A stretch of DNA of 64,000 bases from an uncultured Paraprevotella sp. GTDB taxonomy: Bacteria > Bacteroidota > Bacteroidia > Bacteroidales > Bacteroidaceae. Positions 51,373-61,500 of the stretch are shown one piece after another (position 1 is the stretch's first letter; every line of letters begins with the position of its first letter). The position numbers and the translations under genes were made by a program. The stretch is from positions 1 to 64,000 of the forward strand of contig CALULA010000007.1 of NCBI GenBank assembly GCA_944321365.1. Reading direction: 5' to 3'. The notes beneath the pieces were generated by a model, which saw only the letters and a list, made by a program, of their open reading frames with translations, was not told where the DNA came from and made no database searches.

Positions 51373-51408
51373 GGGTCGTGCGGAGATAAATCCGTGCGGC
51401 CTTTTTTT
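51373..51408 (+). terminator. Terminator after the 183-aa protein gene
   Basis: GGGTCGTGCGGA (51373-51384) pairs with TCCGTGCGGCCT (51391-51402) through Watson-Crick and G-U pairs over 12 positions, loop GATAAA, followed by TTTTTT. Confidence 0.6.
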
Positions 51409-51822
51409 GTGCCGTCCGAATCAGCCGGCAGTATACAGGGGTGTGCAGCACCGTCATCTGTGGGCAAGCGGGTAGGTTCTTCCGCATGCCCTGTTCTTTT
51501 TGTGCGCAAGGATGATGGCTTTGTTGCGCAAGACCGCCTGCGTTTTTGCGCAATATTTCCATTCGCAGAGCGGCATCATGGCGACATCGTTGCAACCGGC
51601 TGTGGCGGAGGAATATGTTTTCCGCATATTATCAATGTGTTAGTCGTATGCAAACGCCGCATAATCACGTCGCTTTATAGCGCAGCGCACGACATGGTGC
51701 AGGCTTGAAAAAGCCGACATGTCTCCGCCGCGTTGAAGAACGGAGACGGACATTTGCGGAAATTGCGGTGGAAGAGCATGTATGTTTTCAGAAAAAGCTT
51801 GCACTGAAACGATTTATTTTAT
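51409..51822. other. Gene-free spacer with short tandem repeats
   Basis: No convincing gene is seen in about 410 bp. Three units spaced exactly 22 bp apart, sharing the core TTTGTTGCGCAAG, lie at about 51496-51562 (cores at 51504, 51526, 51548). They resemble the 22-bp tandem repeats at 28529-28616. Further on are G/C-rich stretches without clear structure. Confidence 0.55.
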
Positions 51823-51830
51823 TACTTTTG
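51823..51830 (+). promoter_or_regulatory. -7 box of the acidic-tail protein gene
   Basis: TACTTTTG matches TAnnTTTG 25 bp before the ATG at 51856. Confidence 0.45.
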
Positions 51831-51855
51831 CCGAGAATTTTAAAGACGGGATAAT

Positions 51856-52611
51856 ATGCAGAAGAAGAATTACTACTTAGAGTCTGTTCTTGATTTGAAT
51901 GCCAGTAACGTTTGGGGAATCGATGCGCAGGAACTGTTGGAGCTGTGGCAGAGAGATGTGAAAGAAGAAGGTTTTGCCTCTTCGGAAGAAAAAGTCCTGA
52001 ATGTTATCCGGTTGGCCTTTGATGTATATCATTTCGACCCGAAAGACGAGCGCGAGGTCGTGCGATATAATGATGGAGAATATATTATTCTGCCTGGCGG
52101 GGATAAGCATAAGGGAGCCATAGCCATCAGAAAGAAGAAAATACGTCAGATCACGGATCTTTCTTATGAAAATGTCAAGCATATCACGGCGGCAGAACTG
52201 CTGGCACTGATAGAGCGGAACTTTGGCGGCGGATGGGATTCCATATCCCTGACGATAAAGGATATCATAGAGTCGGCTTTCGATATCAGTACGACGACCT
52301 TGCCGGCATCGCGGATGCATGTGGCCGGCGGAACGCTTGAGCGTAAGGTGGCTGATGGATACGATGTGCTGGAGATAGAAAAAGGAACGTGGATAGAGGC
52401 TATCTTCGCAAAGAAGAAAGAGCCTATGGAGAAGTTGCGCTTTGTGCCTGAACCGGAATATGATGAGGACGGAAACCGCCGCATAGTGGAGGAGGACGAC
52501 GACAGGGATGTCGAGGATGACGATGACAACACGAACGACGAGACTTTCTATGGCAGTTATACGCCGGAAGCTGACATTAAGGACGTCGACGAAGATCTGG
52601 CCGATGACTGA
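51856..52611 (+). CDS. Unrecognised 251-aa protein with acidic tail
   Basis: No family recognised. Residues 1-185 are mixed alpha/beta and soluble; the last ~55 residues are extremely acidic (VEEDDDRDVEDDDDNTNDE) and probably disordered. No signal peptide. The hydroxyacid dehydrogenase gene follows at 52725, 113 bp away. Acidic tails of this kind occur in proteins that bind basic partners, but nothing more can be said. Confidence 0.65.
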   Translation: MQKKNYYLESVLDLNASNVWGIDAQELLELWQRDVKEEGFASSEEKVLNVIRLAFDVYHFDPKDEREVVRYNDGEYIILPGGDKHKGAIAIRKKKIRQITDLSYENVKHITAAELLALIERNFGGGWDSISLTIKDIIESAFDISTTTLPASRMHVAGGTLERKVADGYDVLEIEKGTWIEAIFAKKKEPMEKLRFVPEPEYDEDGNRRIVEEDDDRDVEDDDDNTNDETFYGSYTPEADIKDVDEDLADD

Positions 52612-52724
52612 GCGGTGAGTTGATTATGCCGAGAGCCGGTCGCGTTGCTGAAAAGAACGGAACGGACGTTGATGTTACAGAATTGTGTGGCTTTAGTGTG
52701 AGCGTTGAAGGGGATAAAAGCAAT

Positions 52725-53681
52725 ATGACAATTAAAATATTGGATGGATATGCGCTGAATCCGGGCGATCTGTCTTGGGAAGAGATAGAAACTTTGGGAG
52801 ATGTCACAGTCTATGACCGGACATTGCCGGAGCAGGTGATGCAGAGGGCTGCCGGTGCTGATGTGCTGCTGACCAACAAAACGCGGTTGGACGGAGAGGT
52901 GCTGCGCGCACTTCCGGGACTGAAGTATGTGGGAGTGCTGGCTACGGGGTATAACGTGGTAGATGTGGATGCGGCCCGACAGCTCGGCATAGCCGTGACC
53001 AATATTCCGGCCTACAGCACGGCGTCTGTGGCGCAGATGGTGTTTGCTCATTTGTTGACTATTACCCAACGCGTGGAATATTATACAGACGCGAACCGGA
53101 AAGGCCGATGGTCAGCATGTGCCGACTTCTGTTATTGGGATTTCCCGCTGACGGAGCTGTCGGGAAAGACCATGGGGGTGGTCGGACTGGGAAATACGGG
53201 ACAGGCTACGGCGCGGATAGCGCAGGCGTTCGGCATGCACGTGAAAGCATTCACATCGAAACATGTGGGCGATTTGCCTGCAGGGATAACCAAAGAATCG
53301 CTCGATGAACTTTTCCGCACATGTGATGTGGTAAGTCTGCACTGTCCGTTGAATGATGAGACGCACCATCTTGTAGACGCCCGCCGCCTGTCGATGATGA
53401 AGCCCACGGCTATTCTGATCAATACGGGACGCGGCCCGCTCGTGAACGAGCAGGAGCTGGCTCACGCGCTGAATGCGGGAGTGATTTATGCTGCCGGGGT
53501 GGACGTGCTTTCCGAAGAACCGCCACGTGCGGACAATCCGCTTCTGAAAGCGCGTAACTGTTTCATTACTCCCCATGTGGCCTGGGCTACGAGAGAAGCC
53601 CGCGAACGCCTGATGCACATTGCGGCGGACAATCTGCGGAGTTTTCTGGCGGGGAACATCGTGAACAATGTGGCCGGTTAA
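52725..53681 (+). CDS. D-2-hydroxyacid dehydrogenase
   Basis: 318 aa from the ATG at 52725 (MTIKILDGYALNPGDLSWEE); an in-frame start 105 bp upstream would add residues unlike the family. NAD-binding GVVGLGNTGQATARIA, catalytic Arg in NTGRGPLVNE, Glu in GVDVLSEEPP and His in TPHVAWATREAR are all present. It resembles glycerate/hydroxypyruvate reductases (HprA-like); the substrate could be glycerate, lactate-type acids or a keto-acid. A terminator follows. Confidence 0.9.
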   Translation: MTIKILDGYALNPGDLSWEEIETLGDVTVYDRTLPEQVMQRAAGADVLLTNKTRLDGEVLRALPGLKYVGVLATGYNVVDVDAARQLGIAVTNIPAYSTASVAQMVFAHLLTITQRVEYYTDANRKGRWSACADFCYWDFPLTELSGKTMGVVGLGNTGQATARIAQAFGMHVKAFTSKHVGDLPAGITKESLDELFRTCDVVSLHCPLNDETHHLVDARRLSMMKPTAILINTGRGPLVNEQELAHALNAGVIYAAGVDVLSEEPPRADNPLLKARNCFITPHVAWATREARERLMHIAADNLRSFLAGNIVNNVAG

Positions 53682-53716
53682 GTTTTAAATGTTTGTACAT
53701 ATATGATATGGGATAA

Positions 53717-53758
53717 TAAGACCGTGGGATGCGTGATGCCATGGTCTTATTTGTTTTT
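53717..53758 (+). terminator. Terminator after the hydroxyacid dehydrogenase gene
   Basis: TAAGACCGTGG (53717-53727) pairs with CCATGGTCTTA (53739-53749) with one G-U pair, followed by TTTGTTTTT. Confidence 0.75.
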
Positions 53759-53892
53759 CTCTGTTGAGTGAGAGGGGTTATGTGTGTAATTCCGTTTGCT
53801 TTTTCCTGTGATTTTTGCAATTTTTAACCATGCCTGTTTAGGTTATCGGGGCGGTTCGTTCGTATATCTATATGTAATGTTAAACAGAAATT

Positions 53893-55353
53893 ATGAATAA
53901 GTTGATTTGTTGCCTGTTTGTCGGATTTTGCATTTCCGTTCCGATAAAGGCCAAGGTGGTGGTGTATCCGCGCGTGGAAGACGCGGGGATCGTGGAAGAT
54001 AACCGATATAAGGTATATGTGCGTGAGGCGGGAAGCAGCCAAGACTGGAAAGCCCTGCAGGTGTTTCAGGTAGAAGTGGATATGGATACCCGGAGCAAGG
54101 CTGCAATGGCGCAGTTTGATATGGACTCACCGGTGGAAGTGAAGGTCGAAGTGCCGGGCAGGCGTTTCGATGCGGTGAAGATCCGTCCGTTGGCCAGGGA
54201 GATTGCGTGTAATAAGTCAGGAGAAAATGCTCTGACTTTTGTATTGCAGCGTCCGGCCAAATTGAGCGTGGAGTTTGACGGAGACCGTCTGGGCAATCTG
54301 CATCTGTTCGCCAATGCCGTAGAAACGGAAGTCTATGACGGAACGGACCGTGAGGGGACTATCGTGTGGAACGGTGGCTCGAAAGACATTTTCCGCAAGG
54401 ACTGTCGGCTGATTTATTTCGGTCCGGGTGTGCACTTGCCGAAAGATCTGCCCAATAACGAGATTGTGATTCCTTCCAATTGTACGGTTTATCTGGCGCC
54501 GGGTGCAGTGGTAAAGGCCAAGTTGAGGGTAGAGCGTGCGGAAAATGTCCGCATTGTGGGGCGCGGCATGCTGCTGCAGCCTTTGCGCGGAGTGGAGATA
54601 ACGTACTCGCGGAATGTGACGGTAGATGGCATAACAGTGGTGAATCCCCAGCATTATACTATCTTTGGCGGCAGCAGCGAGAACGTGGTCATCCGCAATG
54701 TCAAGAGTTTCTCTTCGCGCGGCTGGAGCGACGGCATCGACCTGATGTGCTGTAGCGACTGGCTGATAGACGATGTGTTCCTGCGGAACAGCGATGACTG
54801 TCTGGCGTTCTACAATCACCGCTGGTGGTTTTGGGGCGGTTCGCACGACCTTACCGTACAGAATTCTGTCCTGTGGGCCGATGTGGCTCATGCGATAAAC
54901 GTGGGCGGTCATGGTGACGACCGTTCGGAAGAGGGCGAGACATTCAGCAATGTGACGTTCCGTAATATCGATGTGCTGAACGTTGACGAGGACGATGATT
55001 ACTATCGCGGAGTGATGGCTGTGGGCTGCGGCGATAAAAACAATGTGAGGAACGTGCTGTTTGAGGACATACGTGTGGAAGACTGCGAAGAATCCCGGCT
55101 GATAGATGTCAAGGTCTGTTACAATGAAAAGTACAATCGTGAGCCGGGAGGCAAAATCGATGGTATAACTTTCCGTAACATTACCTACAACGGTGAGGGC
55201 GGAAACATGTATCCCATGCGTATTATGGGGTATAGTAACCAATCGGATGTGAGAAACATCGTGTTGGAAAATGTCCGATGGAACGGACGGAAAATAGAAG
55301 ACTTGTCTGAAGTGGAGATGAATGAATTCGTTTCACGAGTGCAGGTAAAATAG
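53893..55353 (+). CDS. GH28-like right-handed beta-helix enzyme, exported
   Basis: 486 aa with a signal peptide (about 1-20). An N-terminal beta-domain (to about 165) precedes a pectate-lyase/GH28-type parallel beta-helix of repeated strands (NVTVDGITVVNP, NVVIRNVKSFSS, NVTFRNIDVLNV, GITFRNITYN). Residues like the GH28 acid cluster are seen: D280/D283 (WSDGID), D301-D302 (NSDDC) and GGHG at 338-341. A pectin-type or related polysaccharide is the likely substrate, acting in the periplasm or at the surface. It stands alone, without SusC/D genes. Confidence 0.78.
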   Translation: MNKLICCLFVGFCISVPIKAKVVVYPRVEDAGIVEDNRYKVYVREAGSSQDWKALQVFQVEVDMDTRSKAAMAQFDMDSPVEVKVEVPGRRFDAVKIRPLAREIACNKSGENALTFVLQRPAKLSVEFDGDRLGNLHLFANAVETEVYDGTDREGTIVWNGGSKDIFRKDCRLIYFGPGVHLPKDLPNNEIVIPSNCTVYLAPGAVVKAKLRVERAENVRIVGRGMLLQPLRGVEITYSRNVTVDGITVVNPQHYTIFGGSSENVVIRNVKSFSSRGWSDGIDLMCCSDWLIDDVFLRNSDDCLAFYNHRWWFWGGSHDLTVQNSVLWADVAHAINVGGHGDDRSEEGETFSNVTFRNIDVLNVDEDDDYYRGVMAVGCGDKNNVRNVLFEDIRVEDCEESRLIDVKVCYNEKYNREPGGKIDGITFRNITYNGEGGNMYPMRIMGYSNQSDVRNIVLENVRWNGRKIEDLSEVEMNEFVSRVQVK

Positions 55354-55468
55354 CGGTTACAGCTTTCCTGTTGGCCTTTTATGGCCTGCCAATCCCTACT
55401 TTTTGTAGTAAAAACTGGCATTTTTGGAGCAGAATCAAAAATAAATTGCAAATATTCGTATTTATTTG

Positions 55469-55476
55469 TATCTTTG
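55469..55476 (+). promoter_or_regulatory. -7 box of the PurF-like/carA/carB run
   Basis: TATCTTTG matches TAnnTTTG about 33 bp before the start codon at 55509. Genes follow with gaps of 24, 10, 27 and 10 bp as far as cysC, so this promoter could serve several of them. Confidence 0.55.
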
Positions 55477-55508
55477 CCCACTAATAAGTTTTTTAGAAAA
55501 CGAGTGTC

Positions 55509-57398
55509 ATGGAACAGTTAAAACACGAATGTGGAATTGCTATGATTCGCTTGTTGAAGCCTCTTGAATACTACCAGGAGAAGTATGGTACGTGGATGTA
55601 TGGCTTGAACAAGCTGTATCTGCTGATGGAGAAGCAGCATAACCGCGGACAGGAAGGTGCCGGGTTGGCGTGCGTGAAGATGGAAGCAAATCCGGGCGAG
55701 GAATATATGTTCCGTGAACGTGCATTGGGAACAGGGGCGATAACGGAAATCTTTTCCACCGTTCAGTCCAAATTCCGTGATTTGACGGAGAGACAGCTTG
55801 CAGACGCAACGTTTGCCAAACAGCAGTTGCCTTTTGCCGGTGAGATTTATATGGGCCACCTTCGGTATTCAACGACCGGAAAGAGTGGCCTTTCTTTTGT
55901 GCATCCTTTTCTGCGCCGTAACAACTGGCGGGCTAAGAATCTGGCATTGTGCGGAAACTTTAATCTGACTAACGTAGATGAAGTCTTTGCGGATATAACG
56001 GCGAAAGGACAGCATCCCCGTATCTATTCGGATACATATATCATGCTGGAACAGGTGGGACACCGCCTTGACCGTGAGAGCGAACGCCTGTATGATGAAG
56101 CCGTGAGGCGGGGATTGTCCGGTGTGGATATCACACAGTATATAGAGAAATATATTGATGTGAATAATGTCTTGCGCACATCTGCCCCTACATGGGACGG
56201 CGGTTATGTCGTTTGTGGGCTTACGGGGAGCGGGGAGATGTTCTCCATGCGCGATCCGTGGGGCATCCGGCCGGCATTCTGGTATCAAGACGATGAAGTG
56301 TTGGTAGTGGCGTCGGAACGGCCTGTCATCCAGACTGTGTTCGGGCTGGAAGTGGATCAGATACATGAATTATTGCCGGGGCAGGCTATCAGCGTGCGTA
56401 AAAGCGGAGAAATGCGTCTGGAACAGATTATTGAGCCGAAAGAAGTCAGAGCCTGTTCCTTTGAGAGAATCTATTTCAGCCGTGGAAGCGACCGGGATAT
56501 TTACTTGGAACGTAAGGCTTTGGGAAAGCAATTGCGTGACCCTATTCTGAAAGCCATTGACGGTGATCTGGCACACACGGTGTTCTCTTTCATTCCGAAT
56601 ACGGCAGAAGTGGCCTTTTATGGGATGCTGGATGCTTTCAAGGCTTATCTGAATCAATGCAAGATCGCGCAGATTGAAGCTTTAGGTCATCAGCCTACTC
56701 ACGAAGAACTGGAACAGATATTGAGTCAGTATATCCGCAGTGAGAAAGTCGCCATCAAGGATATTAAGTTGAGAACTTTCATTACGGAAGGTAACAGCCG
56801 GAATGATTTGGCAGCCCATGTCTATGACATTACTTACGGCAGTGTGAATGCTTATGAAGACAACCTGGTTGTGATTGACGACAGTATAGTGCGTGGAACT
56901 ACGTTGAAAGAAAGCATCATCCGTATTTTAGATCGTTTGCACCCTCGGAAAATTGTCTTGGTCTCGTCCTCTCCTCAGGTGCGTTATCCGGATTATTATG
57001 GCATTGATATGGCTAATATGGATGAGTTTATTGCTTTTCGTGCAGCCGTGGAGCTGTTGAGAGATCGTGGCGAAGAACGTGCGGTGACTGTCATTTACGA
57101 ACAGTGTAAGAAACAGTTGAAACTTCCGGTTTCTCAGATGGTGAACTGCGTGAAAGAAATCTATCGTCCGTTTACAGATGAAGATATATCCCGTAAAATG
57201 GTTGATATGCTGCGTCCGGAAGGAGTGACTACGCCTATAGAAATCGTTTATCAGACATTGGACGGGTTGCATAAAGCTTGCCCTGAACATAAGGGCGACT
57301 GGTATTTTAGCGGCGACTATCCTACACCAGGTGGCGTAAAGCTGGTGAACAAGGCATTTGTCAATTATTATGAGAACGTGTTTAAGGTGAATAAATAA
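55509..57398 (+). CDS. PurF-like glutamine amidophosphoribosyltransferase
   Basis: 629 aa. An N-terminal class II glutamine amidotransferase domain with C8 (HECGIAM) as the probable nucleophile after removal of a short propeptide, KQHNRGQEGAG, and GHLRYSTTGK; then a phosphoribosyltransferase domain with the PRPP loop VVIDDSIVRGTT (about 455-466). It is longer than ordinary PurF (about 470-510 aa) because of insertions and a C-terminal extension (about 560-629). It would make phosphoribosylamine for purine synthesis. Bacteroides can encode more than one PurF-type protein, so which job this copy has is not certain. carA follows 24 bp downstream. Confidence 0.85.
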   Translation: MEQLKHECGIAMIRLLKPLEYYQEKYGTWMYGLNKLYLLMEKQHNRGQEGAGLACVKMEANPGEEYMFRERALGTGAITEIFSTVQSKFRDLTERQLADATFAKQQLPFAGEIYMGHLRYSTTGKSGLSFVHPFLRRNNWRAKNLALCGNFNLTNVDEVFADITAKGQHPRIYSDTYIMLEQVGHRLDRESERLYDEAVRRGLSGVDITQYIEKYIDVNNVLRTSAPTWDGGYVVCGLTGSGEMFSMRDPWGIRPAFWYQDDEVLVVASERPVIQTVFGLEVDQIHELLPGQAISVRKSGEMRLEQIIEPKEVRACSFERIYFSRGSDRDIYLERKALGKQLRDPILKAIDGDLAHTVFSFIPNTAEVAFYGMLDAFKAYLNQCKIAQIEALGHQPTHEELEQILSQYIRSEKVAIKDIKLRTFITEGNSRNDLAAHVYDITYGSVNAYEDNLVVIDDSIVRGTTLKESIIRILDRLHPRKIVLVSSSPQVRYPDYYGIDMANMDEFIAFRAAVELLRDRGEERAVTVIYEQCKKQLKLPVSQMVNCVKEIYRPFTDEDISRKMVDMLRPEGVTTPIEIVYQTLDGLHKACPEHKGDWYFSGDYPTPGGVKLVNKAFVNYYENVFKVNK

Positions 57399-57422
57399 AA
57401 AGATTAAGACTTGTAAGCAGTG

Positions 57423-58502
57423 ATGAGAAATGTAACGCTTATTCTTGACGACGGAAGCCGTTTTCATGGCCAGTCGTTCGGTTATGAAAAACCGGTGGCC
57501 GGTGAGGTCGTATTTAATACGGCTATGATGGGTTATCCCGAAAGTTTGACTGATCCTTCCTATGCCGGACAGTTGATGACACTGACTTATCCTTTGGTGG
57601 GGAATTATGGCGTGCCGGCTTTTACAATGGAAAAGAACGGATTGGCCACTTATATGGAAAGTGACAGAATCTATGCCTCTGCCATCATTGTGAGTGATTA
57701 TAGTACGTCATACAATCATTGGAATGCAAAAGAAAGTCTGGCAGATTGGCTGAAACGGGAGCAAGTGCCCGGCATAACTGGAGTGGATACGCGTGAGCTG
57801 ACGAAGGTGTTGCGTGAACATGGGGTTATGATGGGTAAGATCATATTTGATGATGAACCGGATAACGTGCCTTCGGCAGATTATAATGGTGTGAACTTTG
57901 TGGATAAGGTTTCATGTAAGGAGATTATTCATTATAATGAAGGTGCCGGTAAGAAAGTCGTTTTGGTGGATTGCGGAGTAAAACACAATATCATCCGTTG
58001 CCTTATACGGCGTGGTGTCGAGGTCATTCGTGTGCCTTGGAACTATGATTTTAATGCATTGGAGTTCGATGGCTTGTTTTTAGCCAATGGTCCCGGCGAT
58101 CCGGATACGTGTGAGGCAGCAGTGGAGAATATCCGTAAGTTCCTGGCTAATCCTGTGGTGCGTCCGTGTATGGGCATTTGTATGGGGAATCAGTTGCTGA
58201 GTAAAGCTGCCGGAGCCAGAATCTATAAGTTGAAATATGGGCATAGAAGTCATAACCAGCCCGTACGGATGGTAGGAACGAACAGATGCTTCATTACAAG
58301 TCAGAATCATGGATATGCAGTGGATGCGGACACGTTGGGAAAAGATTGGGAGCCGTTGTTCGTGAACATGAATGATGGTTCGAATGAAGGTATCCGTCAT
58401 AAGGCGAATCCTTGGTTCAGTGCCCAGTTCCATCCGGAAGCATGTAGCGGACCGGTAGATACAGAGTTTATGTTCGATGATTTTGTAAACTTGCTCAAAT
58501 AA
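57423..58502 (+). CDS. carA: Carbamoyl-phosphate synthase small subunit
   Basis: 359 aa from the ATG at 57423 (a GTG sits three bases before). N-terminal CarA-specific domain (LILDDGSRFHGQSFGYEKP, GEVVFNTAMMGYPESLTDPS) and C-terminal class I glutamine amidotransferase domain with the nucleophile C253 in GICMGNQ and the His-Glu pair in FHPEACSGP. It releases ammonia from glutamine for CarB. GICMGNQ replaces the usual GICLGHQ, a small change in the nucleophile elbow. 10 bp separate it from carB. Confidence 0.96.
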   Translation: MRNVTLILDDGSRFHGQSFGYEKPVAGEVVFNTAMMGYPESLTDPSYAGQLMTLTYPLVGNYGVPAFTMEKNGLATYMESDRIYASAIIVSDYSTSYNHWNAKESLADWLKREQVPGITGVDTRELTKVLREHGVMMGKIIFDDEPDNVPSADYNGVNFVDKVSCKEIIHYNEGAGKKVVLVDCGVKHNIIRCLIRRGVEVIRVPWNYDFNALEFDGLFLANGPGDPDTCEAAVENIRKFLANPVVRPCMGICMGNQLLSKAAGARIYKLKYGHRSHNQPVRMVGTNRCFITSQNHGYAVDADTLGKDWEPLFVNMNDGSNEGIRHKANPWFSAQFHPEACSGPVDTEFMFDDFVNLLK

Positions 58503-58512
58503 GAAAGAAGTA

Positions 58513-61500
58513 ATGGAAAATAAAAAGATAAAGAAAGTCTTGTTGTTAGGTTCCGGTGCCTTGAAAATCGGTGAGGCCGGAGAATTTGATTACTCCGGTT
58601 CTCAAGCATTGAAAGCTTTGAAAGAAGAGGGTATCGAGACCGTTCTGATCAATCCCAATATCGCTACAGTACAGACCAGCGAAGGTGTGGCCGATCAAAT
58701 CTACTTCCTTCCGGTGACTCCTTTCTTTGTGGAAAAGGTTATTCAAAAAGAACGTCCGCAAGGTATCCTGTTGGCTTTTGGAGGGCAAACGGCATTGAAT
58801 TGTGGCGTGGCCTTATATAAAGAAGGTGTGCTGGAGAAATATGGTGTAGAAGTGCTGGGAACACCTGTCCAGGCCATTATCGATACGGAAGACCGTGAAC
58901 TGTTCGTGAAGAAACTGGATGAGATTGACGTGAAGACCATCAAGAGCCATGCTTGTGAAAATATTGTAGAAGCCCGTCAGGCTGCCGCCCAATTGGGGTA
59001 CCCGGTTATCATTCGGGCAGCTTATGCGTTGGGTGGACTGGGGTCTGGTTTTTGCGACAATGAGGATGAACTGAACAGGCTGGCCGAAAAAGCTTTTTCT
59101 TTTTCTCCACAAGTATTGGTTGAAAAAAGTCTGAAAGGCTGGAAGGAAATCGAATATGAGGTCGTGCGTGATAAATATGATAATTGTATCACGGTATGTA
59201 ATATGGAGAACTTCGATCCGTTGGGAATCCATACAGGGGAGAGTATTGTCATTGCACCGTCTCAGACGCTGACCAATTCGGAATACCATAAACTTCGTGC
59301 TTTGAGCATCCGCATTGTCCGTCATATTGGCATTGTCGGTGAATGCAACGTGCAATATGCATTTGATCCGGAGTCGGAAGATTATCGTGTAATAGAAGTA
59401 AATGCCCGCTTGAGCCGTTCTTCAGCTCTGGCTTCCAAAGCTACCGGGTATCCTTTGGCTTTTGTGGCTGCCAAGTTGGGATTAGGCTATGGATTGTTTG
59501 AGCTGAAGAATTCTGTGACAAAGACTACTTCTGCTTTTTTCGAGCCGGCACTCGACTATGTAGTCTGCAAGATTCCGCGTTGGGATCTTGGGAAATTCCG
59601 TGGCGTAGATCGTGAGTTAGGCTCCTCCATGAAATCTGTAGGTGAGGTAATGGCTATCGGGCGTACGTTTGAAGAAGCCATACAGAAAGGCCTCCGTATG
59701 ATAGGACAGGGCATGCATGGCTTTGTGGAAAACAAGGAACTGCAGATTGCTGACATCGACTCTGCTTTGCGTGAGCCTACGGATAAGCGTATTTTCATCA
59801 TTTCGAAAGCCATGTCGCAGGGCTATACAATAGACCAGATTCATGAGTTGACGAAAATAGACAAGTGGTTTTTACAGAAATTGCAGAACATCAAGGACAC
59901 ATCGAATGCCCTGCATGCCTGCAAGAGCATTAACGTGCTGAGCCATGATTTGCTTCGCCGTGCCAAGATACAAGGGTTCACTGACTTTCAGATAGCAAGA
60001 GCCATTGGTATGGAAGATGAGATGGATATTGAGGAAGCTTCGTTGGTCGTGCGTAATCGCCGCAAGGCTGTGGGGATTGTTCCTGTAGTGAAACAAATCG
60101 ATACGTTGGCGGCTGAATATCCGGCACAGACGAATTATTTGTATATGACTTACAGTGGTGTTGCCAGTGACATCCGCTATGAGCATGACAAACGGAGCAT
60201 CGTTGTGTTGGGATCTGGGGCTTACCGGATCGGGTCATCTGTAGAGTTTGACTGGTGTGGGGTCCAGGCTCTGCATACCATCCGTAAAGAAGGTTACCGT
60301 TCGGTGATGATTAATTATAATCCGGAAACCGTTTCTACAGACTATGACATGTGCGATCGTCTGTATTTCGACGAATTGACTTTTGAGCGTGTGCTTGATA
60401 TTTTAGATTTGGAGGCACCACGTGGAGTCATTGTGTCCACAGGTGGACAGATTCCGAATAACTTGGCCATCCGTTTAGACCAACAACGCGTTCCGATTCT
60501 TGGAACTACGGCGCGCAGTATCGACAATGCCGAGGATCGCGAGAAGTTCTCAGCCATGTTGAATCGTATCGGAGTCGACCAGCCGGAATGGAGTGCGTTA
60601 ACGAGCATGGAGGATGTGAATGCTTTTATAAATAAGGTAGGCTTTCCGGTGTTGGTGCGTCCGTCTTATGTGCTTTCTGGAGCGGCTATGAATGTATGCT
60701 CCAATCAGGAAGAGCTGGAGCGTTTCTTGAAGTTGGCCGCGAACGTATCCCAAAAGCACCCGGTTGTTATTAGCAAGTTCCTCCAGCACGCAAAGGAAGT
60801 CGAGATGGATGCTGTGGCTCGCGATGGAGAGATTGTGGCATACGCTATTAGCGAACATATTGAGTTCGCTGGAGTACATTCCGGTGACGCAACGATTCAG
60901 TTCCCTGCTCAGAAGTTGTACGTGGAGACGGTTCGTCGCATTAAGAAAATTTCCGGTCAGATAGCTCGTGAATTGAAAATAAGCGGACCGTTTAATATCC
61001 AGTTCTTGGCTAAAGATAATGATATTAAGGTAATAGAGTGTAATTTGCGAGCTTCGCGCAGTTTCCCTTTCGTAAGTAAGGTTCTGAAGATTAATCTGAT
61101 TGAACTGGCGACAAAGGTAATGCTGGGTATTCCTGTGGAGAAACCGAACAAGAGTTTGTTTGATTTCGATTATGTAGGAATTAAGGCCAGTCAGTTCTCT
61201 TTCAACCGTTTGCAGAAGGCAGATCCTGTGCTGGGTGTTGATATGGCTTCTACGGGTGAAGTGGGATGTCTGGGAGATGATTCTTCTACGGCGTTATTGG
61301 CTGCCATGCTTTCTGTAGGGCAGCGTGTACCGGAAAAGAACATTTTGTTGTCTACTGGTGGTGCCAAACAGAAAGCAGAGATGTTGGAGGCTGCACGTAT
61401 GCTGAAAGATCATGGCTATACACTTTATGCGACCGGTGGTACAAGCCGATACCTGACAGAGAATGGCATTGAAAACAATTTGGTATATTGGCCGAGTGAG

